A stretch of DNA of 64,000 bases from Charina bottae (taxonomy: Eukaryota; Chordata; Lepidosauria; Squamata; Charinaidae): assembly GCA_023362775.1 (NCBI GenBank), contig JALMGJ010000013.1, positions 26,452,274 to 26,516,273 on the forward strand. The letters run 5' to 3'. The number at the start of each line of letters is the position of its first letter. The stretch's first letter is position 1. The notes below the pieces were generated by a model, which saw nothing but the letters and a program-made list of their open reading frames with translations, was not told where the DNA came from and searched no databases. The translations under genes were made by a program, and so were the position numbers. Positions 14,401-22,867 of this stretch are shown here, one piece after another.

Positions 14401-17400
14401 AGTGCTAATTCTACATTTAAGGCTATGGAATGAAATGATTAAGATGGCTGTAAAAAAATGAAACTTCCTTACCGTCTGTAAAGTACTATAATCGTGGCTT
14501 TGCTGCAGAGAAAAAACAGTGGAAGGTTATTCACAAAACAAACCAATGTAATGATTGCCAGTAATTAAATGTCAAGCAACCAAGGATCCAAAGCTATTTC
14601 TGTCTATTCTACAACTATGAGAATGCAACCAATTAACGTTCCAAAATTTGGGGTAACCTATTTGAAGCACTGATCCAATTCCTACCATCTTTCTTTTAAA
14701 ATGAAAAGTCCCCAGCAATCATAATTAGGTAACTAGGTACTGCAGATAAGTACCCAGACAAAGACGCTTATTATTTTTTAAACATATTTTCTGTAGTAAT
14801 TTCATGAGTTATAGTTATCACTATCTTGGGCACTCACCGTAAAATTGTACACTTCTTTGCTCACTTTCTTTTTTTCAATGGTGAGTTTTGCAATCTCCTC
14901 TTGAACCTGATTCAACCTCTCCCAAGCAGTAACCTGGTGGTTAGGTTACAGGAAAAAAGAAAATTACAAGTCTAGCAAGGGTTGAACCAGATTAGTCAAA
15001 AAGAGAGAACACAACATGAGTGCCCTCTTCCACCACACTACAGTTCTGCTAGATCAGAAGCAATGGGAGGCAAGTCTGTAGCACATAACTAAATTTACAT
15101 GTAAGAAGTGAATCAGAAAACCCTTTTCTAAACCTCCAGATTCTTAAAAACCACAGAAGTGCTTCCTGATCACCTGGTAGGACTCTTTTGCTTTTAACCA
15201 GTTCAAGTCTGGAGGGGGAAGGGGGAGGATGGAAAGATTTAACAAAGAATGGAATTAACAGAAAAAAAATTGACCCACTAAATTCTAGGTCACAAAAAAG
15301 GCACAGCAACTCTACTTTATATTGTTCAACTCTGGTTTATTGCAGTGCATAAACCCCACTGTCATGGTCTTCTGGAAACCACTGAAAACTTAGGAGGGCA
15401 TATCATGAATGATAGGCCACCTACTTTGACTGTTTTATGACACTTATGGTTTTAGAACAGGGCTTTCCAAAGTTTTCCCGCGGCGACATACCAACTACCG
15501 TTGGTGTGTCGCCGCGGGAAAACCCGGAAGTGCCGCCATTGCGGCAGCACGCAAAAACCCGGATGCGCTGCTGCCGCTTTCAGTTTTTGTTCGCCGGCGT
15601 TGGTGTGTCGCCGCGGGAAAACCCGGAAGCGCTGATGAAGATCAGCGCTTCCGAGTTGTGTGGCGACACACCAGACTGTGTGTGGCGACACACTTTTGTG
15701 TCACGACACAAAGTTTGGAAAGCTCTGTTTTAGAACTTTATATATTTTATTTATATAAAAGTGGGAAAGTGGAAGGCAAAAGGAAGAGGGGCCGACCAAG
15801 GGCAAGATGGATGGATGATATTCTGGAGGTGACAGACTCAACCATGGGGGAGCTGGGGATGGTGACGGCCGACAGGAAGCTCTGGCGTGGGCTGGTCCAT
15901 GAAGTCACGAAGAGTCAGAAGCGACTGAACGAATAAACAACAAATATTTTATTTCCTACTGCATTTATTTGTTTGTGTTACTTGTAATTACTATAAACTG
16001 CCAAGAATCTTATGACTGCACGAGAGAAATAAGAAAAATAAATCCAGCCACTGGTTTGTAAATAGCGGCTGGCATTTCTTCATGAGGTGTAAACAATTAA
16101 TGCAACAATCCAGAAGGACAGTTCACCACAAAATGCAAACCCAGCCACTACCTCTGCTGCATTCACGCAACACGTTTAACCAAGTAAGTTAAAAATGATG
16201 AGCTACATTTGTGCAAGGCAATGGTTTTCCCTGTGACACTGACATTAATTAGGACTTTGAAGAAATAGGACAGAATGAGCATTGATGCTTTTGAACTTTG
16301 GTGTTGGAGGACTCTTGGAATACCATAGATAGCCAGGAAAACAAACCAATGGATCATAAAACAAATCAACCCAGAGTTCTCACTCGAGACACAAATGACC
16401 AGGCCCAATTATCTTACTTTAGACACATTATGTGAAGACCTAGTTCTCTACAGAAGGCTCTAATGCTGAGAAAGATGGAAAGAACGAAGACAACCAGCAG
16501 CAAGGTGGACAGACTCCGGTACGGCAGCGATGGGTGCACCTTTATTTTATTTATCAGATTTATATAGCCGCCCATCTCACAAGAAGTTAGACCTGAAGGT
16601 CCAGGTTAAGGAGAGATCATCGTGGGGAAAGCGTATCTATGTGGTCACTAAGAGTCGACATCAACTTGATGGTATATAATCAATCAATGTGAAGACTCAG
16701 CTCTCTAGAGAAGTAAATAATGTTGGGAAAGGTGGAAGGGAAGAGAAGAAGAGGACGGCCAGCAACCAGGTGCATGGACTCAGTAACAGAGGCGATGGGG
16801 GCACGGTTGGAAGATCCGAAGGATCAGGTTGGGGACAGATCATCCTGGAGAAGATCCACCTATGGGCTAAGAACTGACACTGGCTTAATTGCATGTAATT
16901 AATCACATTTCTGCAACCTACTAGTATTGGTCACTGTTCGGTGAACTCTTTTTGGCTTAGCATCCCAAGCCCTTTGACTGGTAAAGGGTTCAAAATAACG
17001 TGCAAATCCAAAAGCCAGCCAAAGGTCATATATACCAATGTTTCTCAACCTCGGCAACTTTAAGATGTGCGGACCCCATGCTGGCCAGGGAATTCTGGGA
17101 ATTGAAATCCAACCATCTTAAAGCATGCTAGCTGGAGAATTCTGGGAGTTGAAGTCCACACATCTTAAAGCTGCTGAGGTTGAGAAACGCTGATAAAGGC
17201 GGGCGAGACAGGGGGAAGGTACGGCGCCTTTTAAGCAACCCGTGGGGGCTAGGCAGCCCCGGCCTGAGGCCGAGATTCCAGCGCCCACCCCCACGCCCCG
17301 TTCAGTCAAGCCAGGTGACCCCCGCTTACAATCTCCCGCAGGTCCGGCGCCTTGAGAGGCCCTTTGCGCGCCTCCAAGTCCCGCTCGGCCTCGCTCAGCT

Positions 17401-17581
17401 GCGCTTTCAGCCACGCCACGTCAAACTGCGGCCACGACGCCCACCCCTCCCGCGCGTGCTCGTACAAGCGGCTCCTCGCGCCGCTGGAACCGGCCCTCTG
17501 CGGCGGCAGTAGTCGGAGTCGCGGCGGCAGCGCCCGCCACGCCAGACCCACGCCGCGACACAGCCGCAACGGCGCCGCCAT
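2480..17581 (-). CDS. SARS2: Mitochondrial seryl-tRNA synthetase (16 exons)
   Basis: This class II aminoacyl-tRNA synthetase charges mitochondrial tRNA-Ser in the matrix. Exons in transcript order are 17581-17330, 14933-14838, 14502-14473, 13768-13628, 13396-13342, 13102-13039, 9938-9833, 9213-9166, 8537-8429, 6889-6844, 6685-6598, 5848-5736, 4940-4847, 3851-3759, 3587-3522 and 2605-2480. All introns are GT-AG, and the lengths sum to 1527 nt (508 codons plus stop) with consistent phases. The human protein is 518 residues by memory. The first 35 or so residues are Arg/Leu-rich with no acidic residue, as expected for a mitochondrial presequence. Exons 2-4 encode the helical tRNA-binding arm. 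Motif 2 is [20 protein letters not shown], followed by FTKVEMFGV. Motif 3 is the [16 protein letters not shown] segment with its Arg. The protein ends with the conserved YIGPNQ segment and a short basic tail. The start is the ATG at 17581-17579 at the edge of a CpG-rich region. Tigger and hAT copies lie in the introns but interrupt no exon. Confidence 0.96.
2739..3104. mobile_element. Tigger/pogo-like palindromic DNA transposon remnant
   Basis: The element starts CAGGTAGTCCTC and ends GAGGACTACCTG, with TA on both sides (2737-2738 and 3105-3106). The whole unit is a long imperfect inverted repeat rich in CTTAAC/GTTAAG motifs with no open frame. The TA target and CAGG ends fit pogo/Tigger elements of the Tc1/mariner group, but the family name is inference. 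It lies in the SARS2 intron between exons 15 and 16. Confidence 0.75.
3177..3487. mobile_element. Foldback element with long terminal inverted repeats
   Basis: The left arm begins GATATGGCAGCCTTCCCCAA and the right arm ends with its near-complement (around 3450-3487). Inside are the ACTCCCAGAATTCC motif and its complement GGAATTCTGGGAGT, the same core used by the short hAT-like palindromes in this window. It ends about 35 bases from SARS2 exon 15. A related, more decayed copy lies near 31085-31260 in a GIPR intron. Confidence 0.6.
3984..4390. mobile_element. Tigger/pogo-like palindromic DNA transposon remnant
   Basis: It has terminal CAGGCAGTCCTCGACTTACG and GTCGAGGACTACCTG, flanked by TA at 3982-3983 and 4391-4392. 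The internal sequence shares the CTTAAC, GGTCGTAA and CACGTGA motifs with the other copies. It is non-coding and lies in the SARS2 intron between exons 13 and 14. Confidence 0.75.
5258..5571 (-). mobile_element. tRNA-derived SINE with an internal tandem duplication
   Basis: Read on the minus strand it begins GAGAGCCAGTTTGGTGTC and carries the same body as the copy at 11844. A segment of about 101 bp containing the CCTAGGGCTGAGAGA motif occurs twice (around 5341 and 5442 on the plus strand). The A-box-like TGGTGT...GTTTAG region places the tRNA-like head at the right end. It sits in the SARS2 intron between exons 12 and 13. Confidence 0.7.
5893..6137. mobile_element. hAT-like palindromic MITE with internal unit repeats
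   Basis: The left end is TAGTGTTTTTCAAACTTGGC and the right end is its near-complement, closing in GACACTG. The GTGTGGA...CCCAGAATTCCCCAGCCAGCATGCT unit is repeated three times in the left arm before the single right arm. It is non-coding and lies in the SARS2 intron between exons 11 and 12. Confidence 0.7.
8001..8330 (-). mobile_element. Sauria-type tRNA SINE (full-length)
   Basis: In minus orientation the tRNA-like head carries TGGCTCAGCGGGTAAGACGCC (A box) and GTTCGAATCCCTAG (B box). The body holds the CTGGCTCTTCGGCTAAGAAAC segment, and the tail ends in CCTTTACCTTTACC. The flanks GAAGTAGT (7993-8000) and GAAGTAGG (8331-8338) form a likely target duplication. The tRNA-plus-RTE-tail structure is the one known for Sauria SINEs of squamates. 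Confidence 0.8.
9665..9799. mobile_element. hAT-like near-perfect palindromic MITE
   Basis: The 135-bp element runs from CAGTGTTTTTCAAACTCGGC to the matching complement ending CACTG. The centre is GCCAGCCATGCTGGCTGGGG and the arms look almost perfectly complementary. The flanking octamers ATCTACAG and ATCTATGG agree at six positions, as expected for an 8-bp hAT target duplication. It lies just outside SARS2 exon 7. Confidence 0.8.
11844..12080 (+). mobile_element. tRNA-derived SINE, unduplicated reference copy
   Basis: The head reads AGTTTGGTGTAGTGGTTAAT (A-box region), followed by a B-box-like GAGCTCTAGTCCTG. The body contains CTCTCAGCCCTAGGAAGGAG and the 3' part contains GACTGACTCGAAGGC. 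No internal tandem copy is present, so this locus serves as the basic form of the family. It lies in the SARS2 intron between exons 6 and 7. Confidence 0.75.
12424..12804. mobile_element. Tigger/pogo-like palindromic DNA transposon remnant
   Basis: The ends are CAGGTAGTTCTCGCTTAACG and GGACTACCTG, flanked by TA. An internal block of four or five CACTTAACAACCGTGTGGTT-type units makes this copy locally repetitive. It lies in the SARS2 intron between exons 6 and 7. Confidence 0.75.
13200..13292 (+). repeat. LINE 3' tail fragment (CR1/L2-like)
   Basis: The motif CCGCCCAGAGTCCCCTGGTT, followed by GAGATGGGCGGTAATATAAA and an AAAT-rich tail, recurs in the window (about 13880-13945, 19474-19545 minus, 33022-33075 minus, 37895-37975 minus and 48464-48560). 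It is the 3' end of a non-LTR retrotransposon. The exact family is not established. Confidence 0.55.
15468..15727. mobile_element. hAT-like MITE of the GCTTTCCAAA family
   Basis: The element runs from CAGGGCTTTCCAAAGTTTTC to GTTTGGAAAGCTCTG, with a perfect 8-bp duplication TTTTAGAA on both sides (15460-15467 and 15728-15735). The interior is CpG-rich with GTGTCGCCGCGGGAAAACCC repeats. It is non-coding and lies in SARS2 intron 1. Confidence 0.8.
15746..15942 (+). mobile_element. RTE/Bov-B-like LINE 3' fragment
   Basis: The translated frame contains [15 protein letters not shown] and, later, [18 protein letters not shown]. This is the conserved C-terminal end of RTE/Bov-B reverse-transcriptase polyproteins as I know them. 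The fragment is short, has no catalytic domain and ends near GAACGAATAAACAACAAA. It is the likely class of partner that mobilises the Sauria SINEs seen here. Confidence 0.6.
16425..16905 (+). mobile_element. Decayed LINE 3' fragments, two tandem pieces
   Basis: Two related pieces (about 16425-16690 and 16684-16900) both contain GAAGACTCAGC/CTCTAGAGAAG, GAAGAAGAGGACGGCCAGCA-like sequence and GGACAGATCATCCTGGAGAA-like sequence. The second translates to [20 protein letters not shown], resembling the same LINE protein end as at 15746. A T-rich LINE tail (16540-16600) lies within the first piece. Confidence 0.5.
17036..17192. mobile_element. hAT-like palindromic MITE, diverged
   Basis: The left end AATGTTTCTCAACCTCGGCA and the right end TGAGGTTGAGAAACGCTG match the family at 34390. 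The arms carry GAATTCTGGGA-type cores and several mismatches, so this is an older copy. It lies in SARS2 intron 1, close to exon 1. Confidence 0.7.
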
Positions 17582-17720
17582 GACAGCCGATCACATGACG
17601 CGACGCACGCACGCCGACCCCCGCCGGCCCAACGTCCCTCGGCCAGCCAATCCGAAGCGCCGGCTGAGCCGCTGTGGTTGCCACGGCGACGGAAGGGTAT
17701 TTAAGTGGCCTGGGAGGGAC
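17582..17720 (-). promoter_or_regulatory. CpG-rich SARS2 promoter region
   Basis: The region directly upstream of the SARS2 start codon is CpG-rich, and the CpG density continues into exon 1. It holds a CCAAT pentamer (17647-17651), an RFX X-box-like GTTGCCACGGCGAC (17677-17690) and a TATA-like TATTTAAG (17698-17705) in plus orientation. In mammals SARS2 shares a bidirectional promoter with MRPS12 (established knowledge). No MRPS12 reading frame is visible on the plus side here. The exact transcription start is unknown. Confidence 0.6.
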
Positions 17721-17889
17721 ACGAGCTTTTTGGGCATTGAAGGATGGAGTGAGGAGGCTTGGTGTGTGCAGAAATTGTCTGATTCCAAAACTTGAGTTCA
17801 CAGCTTCAAGTGCCGAGTTCCCATAATGGCTAATGGAATGATGTGGCTAATTGAACCATGGTTTACTCATATACTGTATATATATATAT

Positions 17890-17929
17890 GGTTATGGTGC
17901 CGGGGGGGATGTAACCATGCAGAATCAGT
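17890..17929. repeat. Direct repeat copy 1 flanking the microsatellite block
   Basis: The 40-base unit starts GGTTATGGTGCCGGGGG and ends GCAGAATCAGT. A 39-base copy with one G fewer and one A-to-G change lies at 18850-18888. Everything between the two is microsatellite, SINE and foldback sequence. Confidence 0.8.
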
Positions 17930-18218
<289 letters not shown>

Positions 18219-18550
18219 GGGCGTGGTGGCTCAGCGGGTAAGACGCCAGGCTTGTCGATTGGAAGATCGCAAGTTCGGAGGTTCGAATCCCTAGCCCTGC
18301 GTGCAGAGTGAGCTCCTGCACTAGCTCCAGCTCTTGCCAACCTAGCAATTCGAAAGCATGTAAATGCAAGTAGATTAATAGGTACCACTTCAGTGGGAAG
18401 GTAACAGCGTTCCGCGGCGTCATGCGGCCACATGACCGTGGAAGTGTCTTCGGACAACGCTGGCTCTTCGGCTAACAAACGGAGATGAGCACCGGCCCCT
18501 AGAGTCGGACACGACTGCACAAATGTGCGGGGGGTACCTTTACCTTTTTT
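18219..18550 (+). mobile_element. Sauria-type tRNA SINE (full-length)
   Basis: The A box TGGCTCAGCGGG (18227-18238) and a perfect B box GGTTCGAATCC (18280-18290) mark the RNA polymerase III promoter. The body contains CTGGCTCTTCGGCTAACAAA and the 3' end reads ACCTTTACCTTTTTTT. It is embedded in TA microsatellite on both sides, so a target duplication cannot be read. Confidence 0.85.
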
Positions 18551-18563
18551 TATATATATATAG

Positions 18564-18618
<55 letters not shown>

Positions 18619-18645
18619 TGTGTGTGTATGTGTGTGTATGTATGT
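18551..18645. repeat. TA/TG microsatellite
   Basis: A long (TA)n run passes into (TG)n and GTAT units immediately 3' of the Sauria-type SINE. Confidence 0.9.
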
Positions 18646-18650
18646 ATTTT

Positions 18651-18784
18651 CCCTTGTGGAAATCCAGATGTCATAGTTAAGGGCTCAGTGTGGCATCATA
18701 TATTTATCATATGATATCATATATTGCCATGCCATGCCATGCCACACTGAGCCCTTAACTATGACATCTGGATTTCCACAAGGG
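18651..18784. repeat. Inverted repeat with perfect 45-base arms
   Basis: The left arm 18651-18695 and right arm 18740-18784 are exact reverse complements by reading (CCCTTGTGGAAATCCAGATG and its complement at the outer ends). The 44-base loop is AT-rich with a short ATGCC repeat. The perfect arms suggest a young or gene-converted structure. It does not resemble the other foldback families here. Confidence 0.85.
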
Positions 18785-18849
18785 GCGAAGTGTAGCTTAG
18801 TGCGTTGTGGGAACACAGCCAGTGGTTGTGCAATGCAATAGCTTTCCTA

Positions 18850-18888
18850 GGTTATGGTGCCGGGGGGATGTAACCGTGCAGAATCAGT
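18850..18888. repeat. Direct repeat copy 2 flanking the microsatellite block
   Basis: This is the partner of the unit at 17890-17929, differing by one missing G and one substitution. Confidence 0.8.
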
Positions 18889-18953
18889 TGGAAGTCAGGC
18901 GGAGCCTAAATGGAATAACTTACATTAATTGTTAAGATTCCAAGAGAATGGAT

Positions 18954-19146
18954 GTAGCTCAGGGTTGAACTGGGGAGTTCTTGGTGCTCACTGAGCTTGA
19001 TTTGCAGAGGTTTCATGACCCAGCTAGGTGACATCATCAGTGCTGGTGGGGCAGCAAACCCCACCCGCCTTCGCACTGATGATGTCACCTAGTTGGGTCA
19101 TGCAACGTCTGCAAGCAAACCACCAAGCTCAGAGAGCACCAAGGAT
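18954..19146. mobile_element. Foldback element, CTTGGTGCTC family
   Basis: The left arm TTCTTGGTGCTCACTGAGCT and the right arm AGCTCAGAGAGCACCAAGGA are near complements. Inner arms carry GGTGACATCATCAGTGC and GCACTGATGATGTCACC. A second copy is at 22714-22867. It is non-coding and the superfamily is unknown to me. Confidence 0.65.
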
Positions 19147-20253
19147 TCTACAATTATTAAGGTGTTGGACAGATACCGGAGACCCAGATTCAGGTCCCCT
19201 GACAGCCAAGCTCCCTGAGTGACTTCAAGCCAGTCACACTCTCAGCCCAACCTACTTTACAGGGGTGTTGTGGGGGGAAATGGGAAGATGGAGAGCTACA
19301 GATGTTGCCTTCTGAATAAAATATGGGATATAAATCTTATACACAAGACTTCCCCAAATGTGTTGGGCTTCAATAATAATTTTCCAGGAGCATGGCCACA
19401 GCAAAGCTCTGAAATCATCTTTGTTTATGCCCCTCTCTGAACTAGAAATTGGGTCCACACAGAATCTGAACATTTTATTTATTTATAATTCAATTTATAT
19501 CACCGCCTATCTCCCCCAAAGGGGACTCTGGGCGGTTTGCTTACATCATGGGGTTTGCTTGGTTCTGGCTTTCATCCCTGCCATGGTGGTTTATGTTACA
19601 ATCAATAGTTCAATATGGTGGTTGTAGGTCTCCAGTGTCAAATTACGTCCTTTAGGAGTAAAGGTGCAAAGAAAGAAAAGTACTTTTGAATGTCGGTTCC
19701 TTCCATGACAAAACACTCAGCTAAAGTTTATTGTGTATTCCTAATCCATTCCCCCCCCCCTCTGGGGATCCTCTGTGTCATTCTACAAGGAGCGTGACAT
19801 TTCCAACCCAAGCCTGTAAAAAGCTGTGAAAAATATCAGCAATTTTGTCGTTTTCTTTTTAAAAACAGCTACTTTATTAATGCATTTATGCCCATTTTTG
19901 TTCATATTATTTACTCCTTCATGTGCAATTTTGGCTGCCTCATCCAGGATCATTCAGGCTTCCTGATGCATTTCTTTGGTTATTTCCTTTTCAAAGTTTG
20001 TTCAGAATAATAACTCTGTTTGCGTGGAACACTGAACTACGGCTGAGTCACTCACAGTTTAGATGAATATGCAGCAACAGTAACGTAGAGGCTGGATTCA
20101 CTCAACTGCTCTGCCCCTTGAGTAAAGTCACAGGTTATTAAATATACAGTAGTTATTGAATAAGCTACGGTATGGTGAGTTCAAACATACTAAGCCATAA
20201 ACCAAAGCTTACAGACCATAATGGCTGAATTCACCCAACACATTAAGCAAAAG

Positions 20254-20576
20254 ACAGTTCTAGTCCCGCCTTAGGCATGAAAGCCACCTGGGTGACCTTG
20301 GGCCGGTCCCTGTCTCTCAGCCCTAGGAAGGAGCCAATGGCAAACCAGGAGACTGAGAGTTCTAGTCCCGCCTTAGGCAGGAAAGTCGGCTGGGTGACCC
20401 TGAGCCAATCACATTCTCTCAGCCCTAGCAAGGAGCCAATGGGAAACCAGGAGACTGAGAGTTCTAGTCCCGCCTTAGGCATGAAAGTCACCGACTGGGT
20501 GACTTTGGGCCAGTCCCTCTCTCTCAGCCCAGCCCGCCTCACAGGGTTGTTGTGGTAGGAAAAATAGGAGGAGGAA
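20254..20576 (+). mobile_element. tRNA-derived SINE with tandemly repeated body
   Basis: Three body units contain AGTTCTAGTCCCGCCTTAGG and CTCTCAGCCCTAG at a spacing of about 102 bp. The head with the A box is missing. The 3' part CTCACAGGGTTGTTGTGGTA is followed by an A-rich LINE-like tail. Confidence 0.7.
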
Positions 20577-20785
20577 GGAGCATTAGGTGTGTTCCCTTGA
20601 GTTATTTATAAAAATAATAAAGGCAGGATTTTAAAAAATCTAAAAAAAAGGGCAAACAAGCCTACATTATGGCTTAAGCACATTGTATGAGTTCAGATAA
20701 ACTATCCTGGATTGACAGTCTACATTACAGCAATTATTTGGTAAGCTATCGCAAAGTGGCAAGAGCCAGATGAGGTACTGTAAGC

Positions 20786-21049
20786 CACAGCTTTCCAAAC
20801 TGTGTGTCGCGACACTTTAGTGTGTCACAACACACAGTCTGGTGTGTCGCCACACAACCCGGCAGCAGCAGCGGGGGTGTGCATGGTGGCGGTGGCAGCA
20901 GCACGCCATCAGCGCTTCTGCGTTTTAGCGGAGGCCGCCACCGCCGCCGTGCTCGCCCCTGCCCCCGCGCGCCCCCCCGCACTGCTTCCGTGCACGCCCC
21001 CACCCCCGCCGTTGGTGTGTCGCCAATGGCGGCACTTTAGAAAGCACTG
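20786..21049. mobile_element. hAT-like MITE of the GCTTTCCAAA family
   Basis: It runs from CACAGCTTTCCAAACTGTGT to TTTAGAAAGCACTG, with a perfect 8-bp duplication CTGTAAGC on both sides (20778-20785 and 21050-21057). The interior is extremely GC-rich with GTGTCGC motifs. Confidence 0.8.
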
Positions 21050-21663
21050 CTGTAAGCAGTAAGTCTGCTTTTTCCTCGTGGCCTGCTCTCAGGTATGTGC
21101 AGTGGAGAAGGAGGTTGTCCATCTAGCCTTGGTGGATCACCAGAAGCATCTTCAGGCCAGATGTTTAACCACTCTACTGCCTTTGCCTGGTGCTTTTGCC
21201 ACTGCCCTTCCTCTCTGATCTCATTGGTGGCGGGAATGGCTTTTACTCTTTTGAGTCATGAGATGATGGCAAGATTTCCAAAGCTTTGAAAACAATCGTG
21301 ATGCTTCACTCTGGCTTTGCCTCCAAAAGCCATTATAATGACTCAAGGGTCTCTGGAGCCCAAAACTCATAAATCACCGTTAAAGACAGCAATCCCTAGG
21401 CTTCAATGTTCCACAGATAGAGATGTTTGTAACTGCCAATTGTTAATTCCAAGCACTGGTGTATGAGTTCAACCTGCCCCAATATGTATACATGCACATT
21501 GCTAGTAATCTAATTCAGTGTCTGAATTTGTTTGCCTTACTACACACTGCTTTCCTCCAATGATTTAAAAGCCAAGAAATGTTGGTTCTTTAGGTTAAAG
21601 ATATGGGTGCAAAATAGGCTCAGTGAACACGTGTTGGCAGGGATTTATTCTTTTTTAAATCCG

Positions 21664-21884
21664 TTCAGTCGTGTCCCATTCTCGGAGACTGCCTGGACAA
21701 GTCCCTGCAGTGTTCTTGGCAAGGTTTTTCAGAAGTGGTTTGCCATTGCCTCCTTCCTAGGGCTGAGAGAAGGTGGCTGGCCCAAGGTCACCCAGCTGGC
21801 TTTGTGCCTAAGGCAGGACTGGAACTCACCGTCTCCCGCTTTCTAGCCTGGTGACTTCACCACTACACCGAACTGGCTCTCAAA
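21664..21884 (-). mobile_element. tRNA-derived SINE
   Basis: On the minus strand the head reads AGAGCCAGTTCGGTGTAGTG, followed by the standard body (CTCTCAGCCCTAGGAAGGAG) and GACTTGTCCAGGCAG. It is a single-unit copy like that at 11844. Confidence 0.75.
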
Positions 21885-22239
21885 CTGGCAGGGAATATTG
21901 GGGGTTAAAATTGAACCCATATGGCAATAATCAGGTCAGCAAACAGATTGCAAATTGTGGTTTTTGTAACCCACATTGGGGTTTACCCAACCCACTCAAC
22001 CAGAACCAAATTAACCATATTGTGGTTTAGTATGACTTCTGAACCAGGGTTAATGCTAAGATCGTTTAGCTCTTGCATGACTTGCACACATGCCAGAGAC
22101 AATTGGCATCTTTTGCAAATTCAAAATTTTAACATGGTCTTCATCAGAAGGAGTCTAAAGGTACTTGCTGACAAGTCAAAGCCAGGTTATCCACAAAGAA
22201 AGCAACATTCCCTCCCCCCCACAAAAAAAATTAAAAAAA

Positions 22240-22445
22240 TGAATGAGGTGAGGTTGGCCCCCACTCTTCTGGCCTTCAGGAAGAGCGTCAAGACCTGGCT
22301 CTGTGGTTGGTGGCTTAAGATGCTCTCTCCGCCTTTTTTATCTTCTGTTTTTTGTACTTTTTCTATTTTTATAATGATTTTATAATTTTTATTTGTAAGC
22401 TACCCAGAGTCACTTTTATAATGAGATAGGCGGTGTACAAATTTA

Positions 22446-22489
<44 letters not shown>
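22240..22489 (+). repeat. LINE 3' end with a GAT microsatellite
   Basis: The frame LAPTLLAFRKSVKTWLC, followed by AAGCTACCCAGAGTCACTTT and AGATAGGCGGTGTACAAATT, marks a CR1/L2-like LINE tail. A (GAT)n array follows at 22446-22489. Confidence 0.6.
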
Positions 22490-22490
<1 letters not shown>

Positions 22491-22713
22491 CTGAAAGGGG
22501 GAAAATGAGATGCATCAGAACCACTAGTTGTTATCTATCATTTAGTCACTTCCAACTCTTTGTGGCTTGAAGTTCATCCTGTCAATAACTGAGTTCTTGT
22601 AAGGTTATGTTTGTCTCTGAGGGTAGATAGCCTCCTTGTTTTCTCTCAGCCCCTGTTTTGATTGTCTTCAGTTTTCCTGCAAGCATCAGGGTTTTCCAAC
22701 AGAAGAGAATCTC

Positions 22714-22867
22714 TGTAGCTCAGGGTTGAATTGTGGAGTCCTTGGTGCTCTCTGAGCTTGGTGGTTTGCTTGCAGACATTTTGTTGTCTACCTAGGTAGC
22801 TCGCGCTGATGATGATGAAATGTCTGCAAGCAAACTACCAGGCTCAGAGAGCACCAAGGACTCCACA
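22714..22867. mobile_element. Foldback element, CTTGGTGCTC family
   Basis: It is the second copy of the family at 18954, with TGTAGCTCAGGGTTGAATTG on the left and AGAGAGCACCAAGGACTCCA on the right. It is shorter and has diverged in the middle. Confidence 0.65.

Noticed and set aside
18227..18290. A perfect A and B box that could be a tRNA gene.
   Set aside because: The B box continues into a SINE body with a CCTTTACCTTT tail and lacks a foldable acceptor stem, so it is a SINE head.
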